Assembly (NCBI GenBank): GCA_030704615.1
Contig: CM060732.1
Location: forward strand, 68,303,053-68,367,052
DNA from: Takakia lepidozioides
Taxonomy: Eukaryota; Streptophyta; Takakiopsida; Takakiales; Takakiaceae
DNA: 64,000 nt
Direction: 5' to 3'
Shown: positions 35,101-45,599 of the stretch, piece after piece
How the letters are laid out: every line of letters starts with the position of its first letter
How positions within the stretch are numbered: the stretch's first letter is position 1
Position numbers and translations under genes: made by a program
The notes under the pieces: generated by a model
What the model saw: only the letters and a program-made list of their open reading frames with translations
What the model was told of the DNA's origin: nothing
The model's database searches: none

Positions 35101-38100
35101 GTTGGTCACTGCACTTGTCCCTCGGAAGATACGCGCAGCATCATCATAGGCCCGTGCTGCAGCCTCCTCTGTGGTAAAGGTGCCCAGCCACAAGCGCTTT
35201 CCCTCCGGTGTGCGAATCTCTGCCCCATACGCCCCCCAGGGCCGCTTTCGGACACCCACAAACCGTGAGAAGAATACGCGCCGGCCCTGATTGAAACAAT
35301 TTTGTCATTGAAACTCGCAGTGTATCCCAAGCTGCAGAATTAAAGCCATGATAACAGACCTTACAGGCAACAACCAGCAATTTCACAAGGAGAGGTGGTC
35401 CATACCTGCCCTCTACCCAAGGCTGAACTGTCTCTTGGTTGCTGCACCTTTGACTTGCGCTTGATGGCCAGTCCTGGAATCCCCCGGGGCTCTCGAGGCG
35501 CACAACGCACTCCCATGGTTGTCATATCTAGTGCTCCAAAATCAATTGTTGGAAGGATACTTAGCTGCTCATATGGTCGTTTGCACCCATTAGCCAAGGG
35601 GTAAACAAATTGTGGTGCAGTGCACATGAGGCCTACCCGGGTAAGATCCATGGGACCAATGTCAACCAGGCAAGGAAGACTTTGTAGCCCATGAACAAGC
35701 CTCTTGGTGTGGGCTCCAGTCACATATATCTTGCTCCCAATGGTTGGCTTGTGAAGCTTCTCATATTGCGGAACCCCACCGCGGTGAACATGTTTGACCC
35801 CAGCAGTCAGACCATTCTCCCCTATGGTGCCCTTGCCTCCCACACCTGGTCCAGCATATGGAAGAGTAATTCCATGGCTGCTTAGACGGCTACCTAGTTG
35901 TGCCCGGAAAAGTTCCAGCTCATCTGTGATTGAAATTATCTTTGGTGCTGAGCTGCTGCTCTTTCCATGCAGTGCATGGAAGGTCTGTTGCCGGAAAGCA
36001 TCCACTGAGCGAGCAGGATCGGTACACCCAATAGACCGGCAACAGGGAAATTCCACACCCGCCAAGTGGCCTTCAGGGCAATTCCCGCTACTTGTTGCCA
36101 AATGCCCTGACCCTTGGCAGACACCTGTTTGGCACGTAGCTCTTGCATCCTCTTTAAGACGTCCTGCTGCATTTCCTGTTTCAAGTTATACAAAATGGTT
36201 GACTAATATCGAAGCAAGTGTAAATTATGGTGCCTTCCGTTTGGAAGGTGGACACTTTCTAATAGCCATAACCAGGGCGATGCGGTTGCCCAAACCTCCC
36301 CCAAAAGGACTCAAAAGTCCCCAGGTATCCACACGTTAGGTAGGTGACCAGTTGACCCAGCGAGCCCCCTTTTTATAGTTATAATGGGTGTCATCCAACA
36401 TACACCTATGTGGCTTTCAACCCTTGATCACTTGTAAGGTGGCATTGTGTCCCTAACCACTGAGTTGGATACTTTTCAAGTTATAGATACTGATTACATC
36501 AACTGAATACCCCAAAACTCTCGATTCCATTGACTTTCAGTTACACAGGAGAGTAAAATATACTGAGATGTCTACACAGTTAATACCAAAAAATTACAAC
36601 TCCATGTAGCATTTCTAATTGACCATGGGGAGAAATTTCATAGAAAACCTTCTTTCTTCTGCCAAAAACCTCAGCCTTTGTGACCAAGGACAGCTAAATC
36701 ACAATGAATTTTTGCAAGTATGAACATCTGGTTCCAAGGTGCACTCAACACCAAGACAGCATCAAGCGAGAACACCCAGCCTACCTGCTGCTAAACATAA
36801 GACAGAATAGAAAAGAGGAAGGAGATTCATGGCATTATCCAGCTTGCAGTTTCCAAAACCCACCTGAGGTTCTCTTGGCTGCCTGTTTGGCATTAGTGAT
36901 CGCACAACCCTCCCCCACTATACCTCCATAGCCAGCTTGTTTTGCGTCCTTGTGGAACAGACGCACAGGTGCGTACCCTACTCCTCCCTCAAGATAGCAT
37001 GTCCCAAACTGGGGAAGCCTCTTCCCACTCAATGTCCTTGGTTCCTCTTTGGCACTCCCACCCTCTGGAAATTGCACAGACCATGCCGGCTGGTCGGCAA
37101 TGACAGATGCCCAGATCTTTGGTGGATCAACAACCTCCATGTGGTGGGCCACCGTTGCTGCAAGAACAAGTATGGAGAATTCACCCATTGGAGGATTCTC
37201 CATAGCCTCCTGCTGTCTCAGGGTTTGTGGATTCAGAGTAAAGCCATTTGCATGCTTGTGCATTTGACAGAATCTGCAAACAGAGGAGATAAGAGCCATC
37301 CCCGTTTCAACTTGAGCAATCTTAGGAGAGCACAGCATTCATTCCTGCTACCATCCAACAAAGACAACCCTTTTTGTAGATGTATGACGTCATCCATCAA
37401 TCCATGGCCCTGAAATTGTGCACCATATTAACATTCATAGAGAAAGGAGAGCAAGAAACGAACAAACAAACAGGCACAGGAGGGACAGCATACCTCGTAT
37501 CATCAGCTTTGAGGGACACTGGGAAGCGGCAGCGATCACGGGTGGGCACTTCAACAAATTCACACTGCTTGTATGGGGCAGCCAGATCTTCCAGAATGTG
37601 CCAGAGGCAGAACTGATACCCCTGAAGGCAATACTGGGAACAAGTTTGCCTTTTGGAATGGCACATTAGGCTGGAGTGTACACTCTGAGCTTTCCCATTG
37701 GATTGCAGGGACCTTGGTGGCACCAATGAAGAGGGGGCCCGTGGTGGACCAGAGGGCAAATGCACCACATTGGAGGACACAGGTGCCAAACTCGAAGTTG
37801 AAATTGGTAGAAGCCTCTGACCAGAGGATGTAAGCGGTAGGCCAGAGTATAGTGGCAAATTGGATGAAAGTGGAGACAGGCCAGGGGGTAAAGGTCGCAT
37901 ACCAGTTGACAACGGCAGGAGACCAGGTGACGGGGGCTGCAGGCCAGAGGATGAAGGCATTGAGCGGAAGGCTGCAGGTGATAGAACAGCCAATTGAGGT
38001 TTCAAGCCCACTCTATTGAAGTCATTTGTCTGCCTCTGCTCCACATCTGTGCAGAGAATCTTAGCACTGTGATCCCGGGTGTCAAAAATTTGGGATGCTG

Positions 38101-41100
38101 TGATTGGGCCTGCTGGACTATGGGCTGGTGAGATCGGGACTATGGGAATTTGACCAGCTGAGATATGAGACCCTCCCCCATAGCGGACTCTGTGTCTCCC
38201 ACTTCTTGCTCGTGACGGACCCAAGCAGTCAGCAATGACAGACGGAGAGCCAGAGCTTGGCAAGGAATCTGAAGGGGCCTGGACACCTGGGTTCTCTCCT
38301 CTACCAGCAGCCTTCACAGTACCACAAGAGTCAAACATGCCAGCCTTAGCAACACAAGGCTGCACCATTCCATTTTCAAGGTCGCCAGCCTTGTCATAAT
38401 CACTTCCGTCACTTCGAGAAGGTTCTTCTAAGCCATTTTCCATAACATGTGTCATCTTTGTGCCAGGTGTAACCTGCACACAAAAATCAACACCTCCATC
38501 ACAACTGTTCTGAGCAGATTGTGTTACTGCAAGACAATCTCAAGAAAAACCACTACTCGAAAGTTGATGTATTTCTAGCATGATTGTGGTGCAGAGTTGT
38601 AAGATCATCATAGGACACTTATAACATGGTACATTCATCCTCCAATAGACCTCTTCACAACATCAAACGACATCCAAAGACCAAGTGCCTCATGCACGAG
38701 AGAGAGAATGTGCTCACAATACATTGTTTACTGTAGCCTTGTGGCCATAGACCCCGTGCCCAGTTTGGGAGAGAATGTACTCATAAGACGTTGTTTGCCG
38801 TAGCCTTGTGGCCCAGTTTGGGAGAGATAGAGAGAGAGAGAGAATGTACTCCTACGAAATTGTTAGTCCTAGCCTTGTGGCCATAGCTGTCGCGCCCCAG
38901 TTTGGGCGGAACAAAAGGGACCAGACACTACCTTTGTGAGGGGATCACTCCAGTAGTATACAAATAATTAGTTCGGGGTTTCCAGATATCCTCTAGAAAG
39001 CCCTTCACACAACCATCAATCTGCTGTGCGTATACAGCCCAAAATTGAGATCCCAACCAGGCCAGGGCTTTAGGCTCAGCCTCAAGATTTTGAAAGTTGG
39101 TGAACAGAGGTGCCGAGACAATGTTCTTCATTGTCCTGAAGAGGGTCACTCTCTGGTGAGAATATCCCGGACAGTGTATCAGAAAATGGATATTGTCTTC
39201 AGATTGCCCACACATGGGCAATTACAACCTCCTCTTCCTCTCTGCATCTGTTTATTGTTCAAAGGGAGGCTTCCCGCCCTGAGTTTAAATTTCAGTCTAC
39301 TGTCTAGTCTTGTGGCCATAGAGAGAGAGAGAAATGAAATGAAATGGTGCTTTATAACGTCCGCGGAAAGCACGTAGAGCTTATGGGACAGAATGGAAGA
39401 AAACATGAGAGAGGAACAAATCCAGAAACCACAATTAATGTTCTAGCGATTGTCTAAGGGTGAAGGCCTCGTGTAGGTAGGCTGCCAAGCATAGAGAAAG
39501 ACAAATAAAGAGAAAGTAAATGTGCAAAGGCAGAAGTGTACCTTGCCCAAAACTGACCACAATGACAGGTAAATTGGAAAGACAAATATCACTTACCTTA
39601 TTGCCTGGAAGTGACCAACTTTCTCCAGTCCAATCCACATGCAGCCGCACTTCTGTCTCAGAGTTGACAGGCAAGGTGGACCCATCACTCACTGAAACCT
39701 GAGAACAAGTGCATTCACGTGCAAATGTTAAGTTACCTCGCACACACTCAATGTAACCCTTGAGCTGTAAGTGCAACACTGGTGAAGGACCTCGTGAACC
39801 CATCTTCAGGTCCTTTAAACTTTTATCAGAGTCTTTAAGAACAAAGAAAATTCTTCAGAGTATGGGAGAGGGGGGAGGACATTGACACATACCATCACAC
39901 GCCTCGAGTCCAGAACCTCCATAATTTTCCCTGGCCTCCAACAACTAGCAACGTAGGCGTCAACAATATCACCTACTTGCCACTCCCCCTTGACAGCGGG
40001 GAACACCAAAGATCCCCCCTTTACCAGAGGGAACACAGAAGATCCACCATCATCTCCCGCTATTTCAATATGCCTAGGAGGCCTTGGTCGAATCGAAGGC
40101 CCACTAGCCTTCTCCATCTTTGAGCCAGCACCTACAGTTATCCAGTGGTCGGCTGCACAGCCACAACCATATGCACCCTGAGGAATGCACTGCTGAAGAG
40201 TCTAAGCAATAGCCGGAGCACAGACAACGCCTCAGACAGAAATGAAACCACATGGCTTCTCAGTATTTGCTGCGTCTACATTACTGAGCAAATCATTACT
40301 CCGACAACCAATGCTGAAGCTGGCCATATGTCAAAGATCCCTTGAACTAACAAGGCCAATCTGGGGTGTGGTGGCTGCTGGAAGCAGCACCAATGAAGTT
40401 TTGCTGCAGCTCCCAATAGCAAGCCTAGCTCGCCCTTGTCAGTGAGAGAAGCCTGAATTGTGAACAAGTCTTTTATCAGCACGAACATTGACATACTAAA
40501 CGGAAATACCAAAACATGACTTCCCTCACATCAGGGACATGGTATGTCCACTGTGCTGAAGCAGACTGTTGCCAGGCCACAATATGCATGGTGGTTTGAG
40601 CTTCAGTCTGTGTATATGTCGTGAAAGATCCGAGTGTCCCGGCCTCTCTTTCTTTCCCTGTGGCTAGTAATATTATGCAGCAAGTAAGTTCATAGAGCTA
40701 GAAAAGAATGGAAACTGCAGCTACCCTCCATGATGTGCCAGAATGGAGTCAAGCAATCACCACAGATGATTTCCAGTATTATAGTTTATCATATGATCTG
40801 GCATATTGTGGTGCTATCACTCACTACTAATCTCTCCTCTGCCTCTAAGCCATAGTTGACATGACTCACGCTCATCTGGAAACTCCGGGTAATTAACAAA
40901 GTAGCGAAGCGCCCCATCTGTCTCTTTGTCTATCTTCAAAATCTGTACCATTGCAAATCACAAGCAGACAACATCTGAAGGGTGGTCAACTCCAAACCCT
41001 GAATGAAAGTAAAACCTCTGAAAGCAGATGTCCACCTAGATTTTAACAAGGGGTCACTTTAAGGGACACTCAGCTTTGACTTTGTAGTAGAATGTGAATG

Positions 41101-41423
41101 CCAAACATAGAATTGACACTCAATGGCCTGTTAGCAAATTGTGAATGAGAACTACACAAAATTCCAGGCTGAGTCTTGGATACTATAGTGGGCTGACCAC
41201 TCAATGTCAGCTCTTGGAGGGATAGCATCATCGGGAGTGTATGCTGTCAAGGGTATGTCAAAACCAATATTTGCAGGGGACGGTCAATGAGGACATGTCT
41301 CACGTATACCCATGTAGGAATGAAGCATACCTGTGCATTAACCCATGCATCTGAGAATCGTTCACAGCTCTGACTGAGCTCCACCTTATCCATCACACGA
41401 AAGCGGGACTCAGGAGTTTCCAT
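29173..41423 (-). CDS. Giant Agenet - C3Hc3H - multi-AP2 fusion protein (about 2460 aa)
   Basis: Exons: 41423-41331, 40942-40870, 40657-40530, 40177-39893, 39698-39597, 38473-37494, 37273-36864, 36175-35406, 35286-33961, 33796-33442, 32991-32691, 32235-31053, 30723-29707, 29538-29173. The twelve or more GT-AG junctions keep phase, with no internal stop. Order: Agenet module 1 (res. ~8-55, [11 protein letters not shown]); Agenet 2 (~125-227, [26 protein letters not shown]); C3Hc3H finger (~498-561, [20 protein letters not shown]); unrecognised Cys/His block (~692-740); canonical AP2 (~955-1011, [20 protein letters not shown]); divergent AP2s at ~1328, ~1750, ~1960, ~2076 and ~2330, plus a degenerate copy (~1824-1869). 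Family knowledge: Agenet and C3Hc3H modules occur in chromatin proteins, and AP2 binds DNA. A chromatin-tethered, multivalent DNA-binding role is inference. The reading frame may extend upstream to an acceptor before 41534; the first three exons are the least certain. Confidence 0.82.
33297..33376 (-). mobile_element. LINE B family fragment in an intron of the AP2 fusion gene
   Basis: About 80 bp (CAATCTGCTGTGTGTG ... CAGCCTCGAGACTTTCAAAG) nearly identical to 55027-55103 of LINE B. It lies inside the intron 33441-32992. It encodes the ESLEAEPKA stretch of the LINE ORF, here out of context. Confidence 0.85.
38696..39312 (-). mobile_element. 5'-truncated LINE B family copy with triplicated 3' end, in an intron
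   Basis: Lies in the 1.1-kb intron 39596-38474. The frame 39221-38928 reads [35 protein letters not shown] and [16 protein letters not shown], matching the end of LINE B ORF2. Beyond it, the 3' terminal words (GAATGTACTCATAAGACGTT ... TAGCCTTGTGGCC) occur three times in tandem at about 38701, 38771 and 38843, separated by GA-rich runs. Confidence 0.85.
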
Positions 41424-44400
41424 AGCCTCCGAACCTTGCCAGGAGAAGTGACCCTTTCTCAGATATTGTGTTCTGGACGTCTTGCCACCTAGTTGCTCTT
41501 CACGCGAGGAAACGTTACTCCAATTTGATGCAGGCTAAGTGTATCCTTCCGAGTCACCAACAGTCAATTATCAATCCTGTGGTCCAAGTGAGAACAGCCG
41601 CACTACTCACATCTCCAACTGGATTCGTGGCAAGGTGATGGCAATCAGATTATCTTAATCCCTGATTATAGTTCAAACGCCAAAGCCATAGGCCTCCCAT
41701 CAGTCTTCAGAGAGCTGGCTGTGGAAGCACGGTCTGGAGTGGTCCGGTGAAGTCACTAACGAATGCTACTGAAACCATCATAAGATAAATTCAGCTTCCA
41801 GAATCCATCCTGTAGTCTTCATCCAGCTGAATTTTCCCCAGCTTCCACCACCCTTGTGAAAAGCATATCCATTGCGGTTGATCTCTCCTATTCATAAGGT
41901 GCCGTAAGAGAGTGTAGAGCCTTTAACCTATCCTTTTTTATGGACGCTCCAAAGAAAACGGGTCGCATAGTCCTTAAAATTGAATTCTCCCTCTTGTTGT
42001 CCACAGCCTCAGATAGCTCACAGTCATAACCACATGCAACCTGATGGTGAGACGATGGATAAAGGTTACAGTCAGATGACTTGATTTAAGTGATTACAGG
42101 GCAAAGATGGTGGTAACAGTAAGAAAAGTGGATGACAGGAAGCAGCAGGATATAACATATAACTGCAACCCCACCTTTCTCTCTCCCTCTCCCTTGCAAT
42201 ACCACCTTACCTTACATAGCATGATGGTGCACAGTGCCCAAAAAAAGGGCAGGCACACACACATATAACAGCAGCCAAGGTTCTTCAAATCTGCACTTGT
42301 GCTACACAGAACGCAGCACAATCAACCCTAGTTGAAGAAGACCAAACTCAAATACAATTCTCTATTTCATGAAGTCATTTCAAAGATGACATTTTTATCG
42401 ATTTCAGAGAATTAACAGGATCAACCACCAACAAGGCGTGTTTCAATGTAATATGCACTGAAGTTTTTGGTGTGTTTCGGAGCCATCAAATCTCCATGTC
42501 AACTTCCAGTCCTGTGTTGATAGGGAGGGTACATCATAACAGAAATTTATTCAAGGTTCCTCTCCTGGACTTCCCTAAAACTGCAAACGCAGGTGTCAAG
42601 AGGGAAACTGCTCTGACCTCTCGATCCTTTGCTGTTTCCCAAGATCTAATTGTAATAAGAGATCTAATATATACCATTTGTTTACAGATGGTCATCTCTT
42701 ACCTTCATGTCAATGCCTCTGGCCTCACAGTGAATCCACCCCTTTCTCTCTGTCAAGACACAGAAGTGAAGCTGACAGTGCAATGACAGAGCCATATGTC
42801 CCACAACTGTTGCAAGTGCTGGAACCCTCTATAAGGTTGCCAGCATCATCCCTTAAATTGACACTCAAAATCCCAAAAATTGGATTGTTGTCAGCTGAGG
42901 GGAAGAGCTATGGTGATACTGGCCGAGTTCTATATACCATGTGGAGACAAGGTGGTCAAGGGTACATCATGGCTTCAATCATTCAAAGATAAATCATCAA
43001 TGAGTACACGTCTGTGGTTCAGCTCCATTCACTCCTACACCCACCCCACATTGCTCACAGAATTCTCCCCCCCATACCCACTCTATGTGTGTGTGTCTGT
43101 GCCCACTGACCAGGGGTACAAGAGATCAAACCATAATATTTCCAGAGATCTATGTCCACAGGATGCTGTTTCTGTTCAACATGAACATACCCAAAAGCTG
43201 TACCTCCTTTGGGCCTCAATTCTATGTATAAAGAGCTACCAACCTCACACTCGCTCCCCTGTGCTACATTAAAGTAGATCAAGGGCATTTCCCACAGAAA
43301 CAGAACTCTAGAGGTAAAGTCCAGAACTCAGATAAACAACGAGAACCACTTCAATTTTTATGGAATAGCAATGTATTAGACCTTTCTACAGAGGCCGTAA
43401 GCCCTAGTGACTGCTTGGGAGTATGATACCGGATACTGACTTGAGTCCTCCTCAGAGCAGTAGAGTTTAGGGATGATCGAAATCGACTATATTGGATTGC
43501 GAAAGGTAACAACCATCGTGAACATGCAAACAACTAGGAAAATAAAATTGACAGAAGAGGTGAGGTGGACAACCAACGGGGAGGTGGGGTGGTGGGGCGC
43601 ATTTGTGGGAGACTACTGATACGCGAAGAGGAAGCAGGAAGACAAGGATATGAGCACTTAACGGCAAAGAGAGTCAGAAGACCTGAATGTGTCTGTGTGA
43701 GAAAGATTAGTGTGTGTTCGTGGGGGGGTGGGGGGAGGGCCAGGGGAGAAGCGAGGGTGGAGTCAAAAGCGCTAAGGGCACAGTCTGATGTGAGGGAGGA
43801 CAAAGACCAACGAGAGAGGGTGGTCCCGGTGGTTGAGAATTTAATTGAGAGTAGGGTATGTAGTCTGGCAGAAAGAATACCCATACAAACTAACTGAGAT
43901 ATGAAGCAGTCGCTAAAAAGACAAAGTGGGGGTGAAAAGACGAGGTCTACGCGATTAGATTAAGAGAGAGACTGTAGCTACCTGAACAAGAGATGAAAAA
44001 TAGAGAGAGGGAGGGAGAAGGGAACTAAGGTGCAAATACATAGCACAGTACGAGTAACAAAGTCTACCACAACACAAGGGGAAGACTCCCACAGACAGAG
44101 GGACAGTAGCCAGGGAGGGAAAGAGAGAGAGGGTCCACCGTACCCGTCTTTGCAGATGCATGCAACATACAGCAAAAGACCCAAAGCCATTCCAGACGAC
44201 CACATAGACAAGCGGGATGCAAAGAGACACGTTAGCTACCTGCTTTTCAGCGCCAAGAGAAACTTTCCCGAAGATTACTTGCAAACCTCCGTGAAGCGGT
44301 ACATGGAACCAGCAGGCGTCCAGGGTCCAGGGTCCCACACAACAGACTCCCAACCAGGCCACAGATTACAGCTACCTGCACCACCCCCCGCACCAACACA

Positions 44401-44539
44401 CCAAATTCAATCCCCCTTCATCCCAGAAACAAGAACACATCCTAGACCACCCCCACCTCAAGGACCCGTCACTAGTCCAACCCCGAACAACTCCCCCTTC
44501 AAATTTGGTCCCGGATCCATCCCACCTCTCTAAAACCTG
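41424..44539. other. Upstream region of the AP2 fusion gene
   Basis: The frame of the first listed exon stays open to an acceptor-like CTTAG before 41534, so another upstream exon may exist. Otherwise no gene recognised. AC-, GA- and CT-rich tracts are common, and several AGGTAGCTA/TAGCTACCT words lie near 43.98, 44.24 and 44.37 kb. They look like minus-strand donor sites but could not be assembled into a leader. Confidence 0.4.
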
Positions 44540-44930
44540 TAGATTCAACCCTCCACCATCCAGATTCCCACCCCCTCCGCGGGAGAGAGACAGGCAGCGC
44601 GAGCACGTCCCCCTTCCAGGGAGAGAGAGTGGAGAGGGCGAGGGACGAGGGGGCGGGCGGAGAAAGTGTAACTGGAGACTCGAGAGAGAGGCGGCTCAGG
44701 GCTGCTCGCAGCTTGCTCTGCCGTGCCCCCTTTTACCCTCCCTGCCACGCCGTCCCTGTCCGTCGCCCTCCGTCCAGCTCCGTCCACACCGCCACCGCTC
44801 ATTGCCGGTGGGCTCCAGCGACGCCGTCTCTCCTGTCCTCCACACTCGCGCGGCCCGGGTGACGGGCATCCCTTTCGACCGGCACTCGCCGGTGGCAACG
44901 ACATCCTGTGCGGTGGCGAGAAGTGAATGA
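44540..44930 (-). promoter_or_regulatory. GC-rich block, candidate promoter / 5' leader of the AP2 fusion gene
   Basis: The only strongly GC-rich, CpG-containing block in the neighbourhood, with GAGAGAGAG runs on the plus strand (CT runs on the gene strand). Its position upstream of a minus-strand gene suggests a transcription start with a leader intron. No TATA box or frame supports more. Confidence 0.3.
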
Positions 44931-45059
44931 TTTGGGGGAGAGCGATAATGTACACGGAATTGTGGCGTCTATTTTACTCGCGGAATTTTTTACTACTGGT
45001 AACTTGTCACTCACTATCCGTCACTCCTGACCTCGCCTGCCGTCTTTTGTCCGCTGAGT

Positions 45060-45500
45060 TTTCCCGGGATTTCAAACCGCTGGACTGTTTTTGTGTAGAG
45101 CTTTCTCTACCCGGTGGATATTTCCGGTAACCGATGGACAGACCTTGATTCTCTGCCGTCGAAAACATACCGCTGGATATTTCGGGGACCCGGCCCTTTG
45201 CAGACACGTCGTGTACTCTTCCCTGCGACCGCTGGATGCTTGCAGTAACCGGTTGATGCACCGAGTCCCTCGACTGTCGGATATTAGTGCCACCAGCTGG
45301 AGTCGATGAAGCTCTTGAGACCGATGGGTAGAGCGGGATGCCGTCGCTATTGTCGGACCATTGGATAAAAAAGCAGATCAGAGTTATTGCACCTCTGGAT
45401 ACCTTCACTATCCGCCGGATAAAAGCGAATTCAATGCCATACTCCTCGTGGACCGCTGGAAACTGTTATTATCGGATGGACACATCAAGTTGGATACAAA
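45060..45500. repeat. Dispersed CCGnTGGAT word cluster
   Basis: The words CCGCTGGA, CCGGTGGATA, CCGATGGA, CCGCTGGATAT, CCGCTGGATGC, CCGGTTGATG and CCGCCGGATA recur about every 20-60 bp. Weaker TGGATA forms continue to about 45610, with a few CGG(T)GGA words near 46.17-46.29 kb. Spacing is irregular, so this is not a simple satellite. Confidence 0.55.
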
Positions 45501-45599
45501 CCTTTCCTTGTACACCACACTCCCTGTCTAAAATACGATGACAACCAGCCCATCCAAAACGTATAACATAATTGTATAGTCCCTATAACTTTGCGACGA

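Noticed and set aside
40276-40512. Frame [10 protein letters not shown]…[10 protein letters not shown] as an extra exon of the fusion gene
   Set aside because: An acceptor at about 40455 fits in phase, but I found no usable donor before the stop. Joining 40530 directly to 40177 keeps phase.
44545-44955. GC-rich 136-codon minus-strand frame as a coding exon
   Set aside because: Several overlapping frames are open here because of base composition, and no domain or in-phase splice partner was found. Treated as a promoter/leader candidate.
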